In this document: one piece after another, positions 52,282 through 60,017 of the stretch | Position numbering within the stretch: position 1 is the stretch's first letter | Layout of the letters: every line of letters begins with the position of its first letter | DNA from: JAKAVN01 sp963734845 | GTDB taxonomy: Bacteria > Desulfobacterota > Binatia > Binatales > Binataceae | Direction of reading: 5' to 3' | DNA length: 64,000 nucleotides | Assembly (NCBI GenBank): GCA_963734845.1 | Contig: CAVTIS010000017.1 | Span: forward strand, 186,001-250,000 | Notes under the pieces: model-generated | Seen by the model: only the letters and a program-made list of their open reading frames with translations | The model's database searches: none | Told to the model about the DNA's origin: nothing | Made by a program: the position numbers and the translations under genes

Positions 52282-53432
52282 TGTTCGTCGTTCTCGCCAA
52301 CGCCACCATCGCGCTTTACCCCGAGGGCGGCGGTCATTGGATGTGGTTTCTGCAATACCCGCTCGGTTTGAAGGCGCTGGGCCATCGGGTCTTCTGGCTC
52401 GAAATTTTGCCTTCCACGGGCGACGCTACAAAGGACCGCTTTCTCGTCGCAAACTTCTTCGAGCGGCTTGCGGCGTATGGTCTCGAGGACGACGCAGCGG
52501 TGGTAGTGACCAACGACGCGCCTCTGCGGAGTTTCGAACAAGCGGAATTCCATGGCACGAGCGTGGCCAAAATTAAGGAAGTGGCGCGTGACGCCGATCT
52601 GTTGTGGAGCTTTTGGTATTCGCTCGGCGATCCGCTGCTCTCGAGCTTCCGGCGTCGGGCGTTCATCGATGTTGATCCCGGACATCTACACGTTTGCATA
52701 GCCGAAACCATCATGGATATCGGAAAACACGACGCTTACCTGACGGTCGGTGCAAACATAAACGAGCCCGATTGCAAGATTCCGACAGCCGGGCTGAAAT
52801 GGCATCCATTCCTGCCGTTCGTTTACCTCCCATTGTGGGAATTCTCCTCCGATCCTGGGCGAGACGCGCCGTTCAGTTCGATAACGCAATGGACATGGGA
52901 AACACTCAAACACAACGACCGGATCGTGAGCGTCTCGAAGCGCGAGGCTTATCTCAAATACCTGGAACTGCCGCGGCTTACTCGCCGACCTTTCGAGTTG
53001 GCCGTGAATATCGGCGGAGATAACCTGACGGATGACTGCGTGTTATTACGCGCGCACGGCTGGAGCCTAGCTGACGCACACAGAGTTGCGCGCACGCCAG
53101 ACGCCTATCGCGAATACATTCGCAGCTCGCGGGCGGAATTCCTGTGCCCCAAGCCGATCCATATCGACTGGAATACAGGATGGTTTAGCGAGCGCAGCGC
53201 GGCTTATCTCGCGAGCGGCCGGCCGGTGGTAGCCGGCGACACCGGGTTTCCCAGATATTTGCCGACCGAAAGCGGCCTCTTCGCGTTTCGCAATCTGGAA
53301 GAGGCGTCGGTTGCAGTAGCGGAAATCGACGGTGACTATCCGCGGCATAGCCGCGCCGCGCGCGAAATCGCCGAAGCGCATTTCGATTCACGCACGTGCA
53401 TCGAAGCTATGATTGGGGCGTCGCAGCTCTAA
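52281..53432 (+). CDS. Glycosyltransferase-like protein
   Basis: 383 aa, ATG 52281 overlapping the LLM stop codon (the TTG three bases earlier is unlikely). The sequence YPEGGGHWMWFLQYPLGLKA followed by HRVFWLEILPS looks like the N domain of GT-B-type glycosyltransferases, and CPKPIHIDWNTGWFSERSAA then LASGRPVVAGDTGFPRYLPT matches the nucleotide-sugar-side C domain with its late E-x-x-L/GLF-type stretch. The family is not assigned more finely. It is odd inside an oxoprolinase operon; the coupled start argues that it is cotranscribed. Confidence 0.75.
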   Translation: MFVVLANATIALYPEGGGHWMWFLQYPLGLKALGHRVFWLEILPSTGDATKDRFLVANFFERLAAYGLEDDAAVVVTNDAPLRSFEQAEFHGTSVAKIKEVARDADLLWSFWYSLGDPLLSSFRRRAFIDVDPGHLHVCIAETIMDIGKHDAYLTVGANINEPDCKIPTAGLKWHPFLPFVYLPLWEFSSDPGRDAPFSSITQWTWETLKHNDRIVSVSKREAYLKYLELPRLTRRPFELAVNIGGDNLTDDCVLLRAHGWSLADAHRVARTPDAYREYIRSSRAEFLCPKPIHIDWNTGWFSERSAAYLASGRPVVAGDTGFPRYLPTESGLFAFRNLEEASVAVAEIDGDYPRHSRAAREIAEAHFDSRTCIEAMIGASQL

Positions 53433-53474
53433 ATGCTCACGCAGGTAAACCAACGACACTTGAGGAGAAGTTAG

Positions 53475-54488
53475 TTGCCGGAGTTTAGCGAACTTGATTT
53501 GGACCGCGAACTTGATTTGGACCGGATGACCGCGAAGGTGCTCGCCGGCGAAGAACTGCAGCGTGCGGAGGCGAGCGCGGTGTTGAATTTCCCCGACGAG
53601 AAGCTGCCGCAGTTGCTCGCGGCAACCTTGACCGTGCGCGAGGCCACTTTCGGGCGCCGCGTTAAGATCTGCATCCTGCGCAATGCGCAAAGCGGCATCT
53701 GTCCCGAGGATTGCCACTACTGCTCGCAGTCCAAGCTCTCGCGCGCGGACATCCCGGTTTACAAGTTGCAAAGCGTAGCCGAGTTGATCGAAGGCGCCCG
53801 CCTCGCCGTCGCCAGCGGCGCGCGCCGCTACTGCATGGTATGCAGCATGCGCGGCCCGGGTCCGCGCGACGTTGAGCATCTGGCCGCGGCCTGCGAAAGT
53901 ATCCGGGCCGAGTTTCCCAGTCTCGAGCTCTGCCTGTCGATCGGTCTGCTCGAGCAGGATCAGGCCCGGCAGTTGAAAGCGGCCGGCGCCGGATGGATCA
54001 ATCACAACCTCAACACCAGCCGCCGCTTCTATCCCGAGATTTGCTCCACGCACACCTACGACGATCGCGTGCGCACGATCGAAAATGTGCGCGCGGCGGG
54101 ATTGTCGGTCTGCTCGGGCGGAATCATCGGGATGGGCGAGACCGACGACGACGTGATCGACCTGGCGCTCGCGACCAGCCGTCTGCGTGCGGAGTCAGTG
54201 CCGCTGAACTTTCTGCATCCGATCGCGGGGACGCCGCTGGAGGCTTCGCGGCGCCTCACGCCCGAACGATGCCTCAAGACCGCGTGCCTTTTTCGCCTGC
54301 TCAATCCGCGCAGCGAAGTGCGCGCGGCCGGCGGACGGGAGCTGAATCTTGGCGATCGGCAGGGCGAAATTTTCAACGCCGTCAATTCGATCTTCGTCAA
54401 CGGTTATCTAACCACGGCCGGATGGAATTTCGACCGCACGCGCGAGCTGATCGAGCGCTCCGGGTTCGAGGTTGAAGTGCAGGTGTAG
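53475..54488 (+). CDS. bioB: Biotin synthase
   Basis: 337 aa from TTG 53475, supported by AGGAGAAG upstream; ATG 53526 is a shorter alternative. Radical SAM cluster cysteines C76, C80 and C83 are in SGICPEDCHYCSQS. Further BioB motifs are YCMVCSMRGPGPRDVEHLAA, CLSIGLLEQDQARQLKAAGA, INHNLNTSRRFYPEICSTHT, CSGGIIGMGETDDDVIDLAL and NFLHPIAGTPLE. It inserts sulfur into dethiobiotin, the last step of biotin synthesis. The N terminus contains an exact 18-bp tandem duplication giving ELDLDRELDLDR. No other bio genes are visible nearby. Confidence 0.93.
   Translation: MPEFSELDLDRELDLDRMTAKVLAGEELQRAEASAVLNFPDEKLPQLLAATLTVREATFGRRVKICILRNAQSGICPEDCHYCSQSKLSRADIPVYKLQSVAELIEGARLAVASGARRYCMVCSMRGPGPRDVEHLAAACESIRAEFPSLELCLSIGLLEQDQARQLKAAGAGWINHNLNTSRRFYPEICSTHTYDDRVRTIENVRAAGLSVCSGGIIGMGETDDDVIDLALATSRLRAESVPLNFLHPIAGTPLEASRRLTPERCLKTACLFRLLNPRSEVRAAGGRELNLGDRQGEIFNAVNSIFVNGYLTTAGWNFDRTRELIERSGFEVEVQV
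53489..53524 (+). repeat. 18-bp perfect tandem duplication in bioB N-terminal region
   Basis: The unit cgaacttgatttggaccg occurs twice head-to-tail (53489-53506 and 53507-53524), encoding repeated ELDLDR. It keeps the frame, so it lengthens the N terminus by six residues without breaking the gene. Confidence 0.95.
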
Positions 54489-54521
54489 GGCGTTGGCGCG
54501 GCCGCTCGCCGGACGCAGACT

Positions 54522-55286
54522 CTAGGAGCCGGCGATTCCGCCGTCGACGCGCATGGTCGTGCCGGTGACGTACGAGGCCTGGTCGGAGCAGAGCCACAGC
54601 ACTGCGTTGGCGATTTCTTGCGGCACGGCATAGCGGCGCATCGGAACAAAAGCTTCGAAGTCCTTGCGTTCCGGCTGCCCTTCGTTGTTGGTGATGCGTT
54701 CCATCATCGGCGTGTCGACCGGCCCCGGACATACCGCGTTGATCCGGATGCCAACTTCCGCGTTTTCGAGCGCCGCGCTTTTGGTCAGTCCCACGACCGC
54801 GTGCTTGCTCGCAACGTAGATCGGCAGGCTGCGAAAGCCGATGAGACCGGCGGCTGAGGCGGTATTCACGATCGCGCCGGCGCCCTGCTTGCGCATCTGG
54901 CGAATCTCGTACTTCATGCAGAGCCATACGCCCTTGACGTTGATCGCCATCACTCGGTCGAAGTTGCGTTCGGAGGCCTCGTGCGTGTCGATGACGTCGC
55001 CCTCGATGCCGGCGTTGTTATAGGCGCAATCCAGCCGCCCGTGAGTCTTGACGATCCGCGCGATGAGCGCCTGCACTTGGGCGTCGTCGCTGACATCGGC
55101 CTGCGCGAATTCCGCCTTGCCTCCGGCTTCGCGGATTTTGGCGGCGGTCGCTTCACCGCTTTCCTTGCTCACGTCGGCGCACACCACGGTCGCGCCCTCG
55201 CGCGCAAAGGTGAGCGAGGTGACCCGCCCGATTCCGCTTCCGCTGCCGGTTATCAGCGCGATTTTTCCTTCAAGCAGATTGGCCAT
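54522..55286 (-). CDS. SDR family oxidoreductase
   Basis: 254 aa from ATG 55286; the earlier TTG at 55307 is less likely. GSGSGIG cofactor loop (14-20), CADVSKE, NNAG (90-93), catalytic Y157 and K161 in PIYVASKHA, and the C-terminal YVTGTTMRVDGGIAGS are all canonical, so this is a functional NAD(P)-dependent dehydrogenase or reductase. In contrast to the 13.0-13.9 kb SDR, the Tyr/Lys pair is intact. It converges on bioB, so it is a separate unit. GGAGG lies 12 bases upstream of the start. Confidence 0.93.
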   Translation of the reverse strand: MANLLEGKIALITGSGSGIGRVTSLTFAREGATVVCADVSKESGEATAAKIREAGGKAEFAQADVSDDAQVQALIARIVKTHGRLDCAYNNAGIEGDVIDTHEASERNFDRVMAINVKGVWLCMKYEIRQMRKQGAGAIVNTASAAGLIGFRSLPIYVASKHAVVGLTKSAALENAEVGIRINAVCPGPVDTPMMERITNNEGQPERKDFEAFVPMRRYAVPQEIANAVLWLCSDQASYVTGTTMRVDGGIAGS

Positions 55287-55523
55287 CGAATTTATTTGCC
55301 TCCGCAAGCTTGCTCATTATCGGCGCCAACGCCGCCCGCAGGCTTCAGGTCCGATTCGTGTCCGCTTTAGCACACGACTGCGGATTTGCAAGGAGAACTG
55401 TCCGCCGCCGGCTGTCGCCGGGAGCGACTGGAGCGTCCGCTTGACGGTCGGGTGCCGTGCGGCTTACTTGTCGTGGGCGTAATACAGCGCCGAGTACGGC
55501 CTCGCGCGCTTCAGGAGTGAACT

Positions 55524-56723
55524 GTGATCGATTTTTCCCTTTCCCCCGACCTGGTCGAGCTCAAAGCCCGGGTCGACCGCTTTATCCGCGAGGCGATCGT
55601 GCCGCTGGAGCGCGATCCGAGGCAGGGACCGCACGGTCCCAGCGAGGATTTTCGCCGCGAACTGGTCGCGCTCGGCCGCGCGGCCGGTCTGCTGTCGCCG
55701 CATGCGCCGGTCAAATGGGGCGGCCTCGGCCTTGACCATCGCGCGATGGCGGTGGTGTTCGAGGCCGCCGGATGGTCGCCGCTGGGCCCGCTCGCGCTCA
55801 ACATCATGGCGCCCGACGAGGGCAACACCAATCTGCTCGACAAGATTGCGAACGACGAGCAGAAGGAGCGATGGCTGCGGCCCTTGGTAGCCGGCGAGAT
55901 TCGCACCGTATTCTCGATGACCGAGCCCGACGACGGCGCCGGTTCGGATCCCAGCCTGATGAAGACCACGGCGCGCCGTCACGGCGACGAATTTGTCATC
56001 TCGGGGCGCAAGTGGCTAATCACCGGCGCTCCCGGCGCGAGCATCAACATCGTGATGGCGCGCACGCTCGATGAGGACGGCACCGACCGCGGCGCGACGA
56101 TGTTCCTGGTCGACATGGATGCGCCCGGTTTCAGGATCGTGCGCCAACTCGAGACGCTGGACAACAACACGCCCGGCGGCCACGCGGAGGTCGAGTTCGA
56201 CGAGGTACGCGTCGGCTCGGAGCGAGTTCTGGGCCAGGTCGGCCACGGCTTTCGCAATGCCCAGGTGCGTCTGGGGCCGGCGCGCCTTACGCATTGCATG
56301 CGATGGCTCGGCGCGGCGCGGCGCTGCCACGCGATCGCGGCGGACTACGCGCGGCGGCGCCATGCGTTCGGCAAGCTCATCGGCGAGCATCAGGGCGTGG
56401 GCTTCCAGCTTGCTGACAACGCCTCCGACCTGCATCTTTGCCGTCTCGCGATTTGGCAATCGGCCTGGCTGCTCGACCGCGGCGAGCGGGCGCGCAATGA
56501 AACCAGCCTGTGCAAGGTGTTCTGCTCCGAGGCGCTTGGCCGCGTAGTCGACCGCTCGCTGCAGATTCTCGGCGGACTCGGCATCACCGCCGACACGGTG
56601 GTCGAGCGCATCTATCGCGACATCCGCGCCTTTCGAATTTACGACGGCCCCTCGGAGGTGCATCGCTTCGCCCTGGCGCGCGCGATCATGTCCGGCGATC
56701 CGTCGCTCGCGGACGTTTTATAG
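55524..56723 (+). CDS. Acyl-CoA dehydrogenase, ACAD10/11-like
   Basis: 399 aa from GTG 55524 (AGGAG upstream). Signatures: MIDFSLSPDLVELKARVDRF, GRAAGLLSPHAPVKWGGLGL, FSMTEPDDGAGSDPSLMKTT, GRKWLITGAPGASINIVMAR, HGFRNAQVRLGPARLTHCMR and RIYDGPSEVHRFALARAIM. The IYDGPSEVH end is typical of the ACAD10/11-type branch, where the general base region reads IYDG-P-x-E-V-H. In that family the enzyme acts with an APH-like kinase on hydroxyacyl-CoA; such a kinase is present here but 43 kb away, so a functional link is only inference. It starts an operon with an NTF2-like gene and an AmpG-like permease. Confidence 0.92.
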   Translation: MIDFSLSPDLVELKARVDRFIREAIVPLERDPRQGPHGPSEDFRRELVALGRAAGLLSPHAPVKWGGLGLDHRAMAVVFEAAGWSPLGPLALNIMAPDEGNTNLLDKIANDEQKERWLRPLVAGEIRTVFSMTEPDDGAGSDPSLMKTTARRHGDEFVISGRKWLITGAPGASINIVMARTLDEDGTDRGATMFLVDMDAPGFRIVRQLETLDNNTPGGHAEVEFDEVRVGSERVLGQVGHGFRNAQVRLGPARLTHCMRWLGAARRCHAIAADYARRRHAFGKLIGEHQGVGFQLADNASDLHLCRLAIWQSAWLLDRGERARNETSLCKVFCSEALGRVVDRSLQILGGLGITADTVVERIYRDIRAFRIYDGPSEVHRFALARAIMSGDPSLADVL

Positions 56724-56741
56724 AGGAGTTGAAATAGCCAC

Positions 56742-57254
56742 ATGAGCATCGACGAAAAAACCGAACGCGCCTTGCGCGTGCTCCTGGACAAGCAGGAGAT
56801 CCACGAGGTTCTGATGCGCTATTGCCGCGGGATCGATCGCTGCGACGCGGAACTTCTGCACAGCGTGTACCATCCCGACGCGACGGACGACCATGGACTG
56901 TTCAAAGGCCAGGCCGCCGATTTCATTCCCTGGGCGCTCAAGGGGCTGACGCGGGATGACAACACCAGCCACTACATCGCCAACGAACTGATCGAAGTCG
57001 ATGGCGACGTCGCGCACTGCGAGAGCTACTTCTTCGGAATCCATCGGCGCCAGGAAAAGGACGGCGCCACGGCCGATCTGGTGTTCGCCGGCAGGTACGC
57101 CGACCGCTTCGAGCGCCGCGCCGGAGAGTGGAAGATTTCCCATCGCCAGGTGGTCTTCGATCGTAGCCGGATCGACAAAGTCGAAAAGGCCTTTTCAACC
57201 GACGGCTTCGTGTGCGGCAAACGCTCGCGCGAAGACCCGGCCTACCGGCGTTGA
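56742..57254 (+). CDS. NTF2-like/SnoaL-type protein
   Basis: 170 aa, GAGGAG upstream of ATG 56742. The conserved LLDKQEIHEVLMRYCRGIDR, ELLHSVYHPDATDDHGLFKG and the C-terminal WKISHRQVVFDRSR block are the pattern of SnoaL-like/NTF2 fold proteins, many of which are small isomerases, dehydratases or hydrolases of ring or steroid-type substrates. It has no clear catalytic motif by eye. It lies between the acyl-CoA dehydrogenase and the permease. Confidence 0.82.
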   Translation: MSIDEKTERALRVLLDKQEIHEVLMRYCRGIDRCDAELLHSVYHPDATDDHGLFKGQAADFIPWALKGLTRDDNTSHYIANELIEVDGDVAHCESYFFGIHRRQEKDGATADLVFAGRYADRFERRAGEWKISHRQVVFDRSRIDKVEKAFSTDGFVCGKRSREDPAYRR

Positions 57255-57286
57255 CGCAAGCGCCAGGTGATGCGAGCGACAGGCGC

Positions 57287-58591
57287 ATGAGCCGCTGGCG
57301 GCGCTCGCTCGCCGTGTATAGCGATCGGCGCGTGCTGCTGATCCTGCCGCTCGGCTTCGCCAGCGGCTTGCCGCTGCTGCTGACGTTTTCGACCCTTTCG
57401 GCATGGCTCGCCACCGCCGGCGTGAGCCGCGCCGCGATCGGCGCCTTCGCCCTGGTCGGCACACCCTACGCATTCAAGTTCCTGTGGTCGCCGCTGATCG
57501 ATCGATTGCCGCCGCCGCTGCCGCTGGGCCGCCGGCGCGGATGGGGCCTCACGATCCAGATTGCGCTGGTCGCCGCGATGCTAGCGCTGGGCTCGTGCGA
57601 CCCCCGCAGCCGGCTCGCCACGATGGCCGGGTTGGCTCTGCTGGTGGCGTTTCTCTCCGCCAGTCAGGACATCGTGATCGACGCGTGGCGGGTCGAAATC
57701 CTTGCGCCCGAACAGCAGGGGCCGGGCGCCGGCATGATCCAGACCGGCTACCGCGTGGCGATGCTGGTTGCGGGCGCCGGGGCGCTCATGATCGCCGCGC
57801 ACGCGGGATGGTTCGCGGCCTACGCCACGATGGCCGCGCTGATGAGTATCGGGATGCTCGTCTTCCTGCTCGGCCCGGAGCCGGCGCCGCCGCCTGAGAC
57901 CGCGAATCGCAGCCGCGGCGGACTGGAAGCGCTTCGCCAGTGGCTGACGACCGCGGTAGTCGGGCCATTCGCCGATTTCATACGGCGGCCGGGATGGCTC
58001 GCGATACTCATCTTCGTGCTGGGCTACAAGTTGGGAGAAGCGATGGCGGGCGTGATGGCGATGCCGCTGTATGTCGCGCTCGGCTTCTCGTTGACCGAGA
58101 TCGCGGCGATTTCCAAGCTGGTCGGATTCTTCGCGACCATCATCGGAGCACTTGCCGGCGGTCTGCTGACCGTGCGGCTCGGGATCGTGCGCGCGCTGAT
58201 TGTGTGCGGCGTGCTCCAATCGGCGGGCAATCTGTTCTACGTGCTGCAGGCGATAGGCGGCCATCGGCTGGACTACCTGGCGCTCTGCGTGGCGGCTGAA
58301 AACCTGACCGGTGCAATGGCGGGCGCGGCGCTGGTGGCGTACCTGTCGAGCCTGTGCTCACCCGCGTTCACCGCGACGCAATACGCGCTGCTCTCTTCGC
58401 TAGCGGCCGTGGGACGCACGCTGGTGGCGTCCTCGGGCGGCGTTCTGGCCGAGCGGCTAGGATGGGCGCCATTTTTTCTGCTCACGACGGTCGCAACTCT
58501 GCCAGCCCTTGTGCTGCTGCTCTGGATCTCTCGGCGTGACGCCGCGCAGCCAGATCGGCAAGCACCTCTGCCGGCCTCAATTCGGCCCTGA
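57287..58591 (+). CDS. AmpG-like MFS permease
   Basis: 434 aa from ATG 57287; a start at 57212 would overlap the previous gene. Twelve hydrophobic segments are visible. The AmpG-type family is indicated by LPLGFASGLPLLLTFSTLSA, VGTPYAFKFLWSPLIDRLPP, and SGTAR-region-like AAVGRTLVASSGGVLAERLG; AmpG imports muropeptides for cell-wall recycling, but homologues carry other substrates. It closes the ACAD-NTF2-permease operon, so uptake of the substrate of that pathway is an alternative role (inference). Confidence 0.85.
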   Translation: MSRWRRSLAVYSDRRVLLILPLGFASGLPLLLTFSTLSAWLATAGVSRAAIGAFALVGTPYAFKFLWSPLIDRLPPPLPLGRRRGWGLTIQIALVAAMLALGSCDPRSRLATMAGLALLVAFLSASQDIVIDAWRVEILAPEQQGPGAGMIQTGYRVAMLVAGAGALMIAAHAGWFAAYATMAALMSIGMLVFLLGPEPAPPPETANRSRGGLEALRQWLTTAVVGPFADFIRRPGWLAILIFVLGYKLGEAMAGVMAMPLYVALGFSLTEIAAISKLVGFFATIIGALAGGLLTVRLGIVRALIVCGVLQSAGNLFYVLQAIGGHRLDYLALCVAAENLTGAMAGAALVAYLSSLCSPAFTATQYALLSSLAAVGRTLVASSGGVLAERLGWAPFFLLTTVATLPALVLLLWISRRDAAQPDRQAPLPASIRP

Positions 58592-58818
58592 GCGCCGCCC
58601 GGCTTCCCGAACGGTCCTACCTGTTCTCTACAGGACGAATGAGTCGGTATCGGCATGGTCTTCCTCGCTGCGCTCGATGTACTGTGAATGAGTCGGGATC
58701 GACATAGGAATCGAGTTCCGGATTTGATCCAGCCAAACGGCGGCCCTTCCACTCGCCTTTGACCGCGTTCCGCTAGACCAACTTTCAAGTTGCAGCAAGC
58801 AAGGCCTGATGAGGTCTT
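58592..58818. other. Intergenic region with two imperfect direct repeats
   Basis: 227 bp before the first small membrane ORF. The segments at 58637-58656 and 58686-58705 are imperfect direct repeats of gaatgagtcgg(t/g)atcg(g/a)cat, 49 bp apart, which is consistent with paired operator sites. No other feature is visible. Confidence 0.6.
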
Positions 58819-58890
58819 ATGTATTTACCGATTTCTGTCGGAAGCGTCGTGGTAATCGTGCTCGTGCTCTGGCTAATCGGCGTGGTGTGA
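58819..58890 (+). CDS. Very small membrane protein (23 aa)
   Basis: Codes for MYLPISVGSVVVIVLVLWLI followed by GVV, a single hydrophobic helix, preceded by GAGG near the start. It is too short for a family assignment, but its composition and place just upstream of a DUF3309-like gene are consistent with a real small stress-membrane protein. Confidence 0.6.
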   Translation: MYLPISVGSVVVIVLVLWLIGVV

Positions 58891-58977
58891 CATTGGTGAC
58901 GAAAGCCGCAGGCCGCAGGCCGGCGCGCGCGCCGGCGGAAGATAGTCGGCTGCAATAAATCGGAGGAGAAATCTGGC

Positions 58978-59151
58978 ATGTTACTTCTAGTCATAGTTTT
59001 GGTGCTGCTCTTCGGCGGCGGCGGATTTTATGGATACCGTGGCGGTTACTATGGAGGCAGAGGACTGGGTATAGGCGGCCTCTTGCTCATCATCCTGGTG
59101 GTCTTTCTGCTGATGGGTGGTGGTTTCGGACATGCCATGTATCTTCGGTAG
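58978..59151 (+). CDS. DUF3309-like small membrane protein
   Basis: 57 aa from ATG 58978, with GGAGGAG upstream. Two hydrophobic segments (LLLVIVLVLLFGGGG at the start and IGGLLLIILVVFLLMGGG near the end) flank a Gly/Tyr-rich loop (YGYRGGYYGGRG). This matches the DUF3309-type proteins, short membrane proteins of unknown function often near CsbD genes. It lies 78 bp upstream of the CsbD gene. Confidence 0.75.
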   Translation: MLLLVIVLVLLFGGGGFYGYRGGYYGGRGLGIGGLLLIILVVFLLMGGGFGHAMYLR

Positions 59152-59228
59152 TTGTTAATAGGCCGTGACATGACTGCCGATTGCGGCGGGCATGTTCCTG
59201 AGACACTAACCAAAGGGAGGACGACGCG

Positions 59229-59384
59229 ATGAGCGGAACAAGCGACACCATCAAAGGCCGCGTGAAAGAAGCGGCCGGTGTGGTTACGGACGATCAGAAA
59301 CTCAAGGATGAAGGACGCATAGACCAGGCCACCGGCAAGGTTAAGAAGGTCATAGAACGCCTGATCGATGACGCGAAGAAATAA
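59229..59384 (+). CDS. CsbD family stress-response protein
   Basis: 51 aa. The CsbD signature is complete: DTIKGRVKEAAGVVTDDQKL, KDEGRIDQATGKVKKVIERL. CsbD proteins are small, charged, induced by general stress in many bacteria (sigma-B regulon in Bacillus); their mechanism is poorly known. GGGAGG upstream. The reading frame overlaps the following lipoprotein ORF only in its longest form, so the RlpA start at 59440 is preferred. Confidence 0.92.
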   Translation: MSGTSDTIKGRVKEAAGVVTDDQKLKDEGRIDQATGKVKKVIERLIDDAKK

Positions 59385-59439
59385 ACAGGACCAGGCGGAT
59401 AGGAAGCACTTTGGTGTAACGAAGGTCGAGGCTCGCGCG

Positions 59440-59952
59440 ATGATGGCAGGCTTTGACAGGCTGAGGCCGGGTCGCGCCCTTGCGCGAGTCATGATTGCAG
59501 CTGGACTGTTGCTTGCCGGATGCAGCGCCGGAGCCTCTCCGTCTGGCCCGTCGCAAGTTTCGGCCAAACCGGTGAGCTACGTTCAGCTGCGTCACTCATG
59601 GAGTGCCGCGCCCGGTCCGCAAAAGCCGTCGGGAACGGTTACGGCCTCGAAATATAGCAGCGGGTTGGCGGGCAATTGCACCAGCAATGGGGAGCGCTAC
59701 AATCCTAATGGGCTCACAGCAGCGTCCCGCACTCTGCCAATGGGTTCGACGGTTAAGGTGACGAACGTCAAGAATGGCAGCTCCGTCAAAGTTCGAATCA
59801 ACGACCGCGGCCCGTACGTTCGAGGCCGGAGCCTTGATGTCTCAACCCGCGCCGCTCACGAGATTGGTCTGGGGGACAGGGGTCTGGCAAAAGTGAAGAT
59901 TACACCCCAGCAAACTTCGGCAGTTGCGGCCGCGCCTGCCCATTGCGACTGA
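59440..59952 (+). CDS. RlpA-like double-psi beta-barrel lipoprotein
   Basis: About 170 aa from ATG 59440 (59368 would overlap csbD; 59491 is also possible). The lipobox is LLAGC. The C-terminal DPBB domain has SGLAGNCTSNGERYNPNGLT, ASRTLPMGSTVKVTNVKNGS and INDRGPYVRGRSLDVSTRAA, with the GRSLDVS segment and D of DRGPY typical of RlpA. RlpA proteins are septal lytic transglycosylases that cleave naked glycan strands. No SPOR domain follows, so this is a short form. Confidence 0.88.
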   Translation: MMAGFDRLRPGRALARVMIAAGLLLAGCSAGASPSGPSQVSAKPVSYVQLRHSWSAAPGPQKPSGTVTASKYSSGLAGNCTSNGERYNPNGLTAASRTLPMGSTVKVTNVKNGSSVKVRINDRGPYVRGRSLDVSTRAAHEIGLGDRGLAKVKITPQQTSAVAAAPAHCD

Positions 59953-60017
59953 CAGCGCTTCGTCCAAATAGCTCGTTCTAGGCGACGACCGCTGACTATC
60001 GACCTGGTCAAAGCCGT

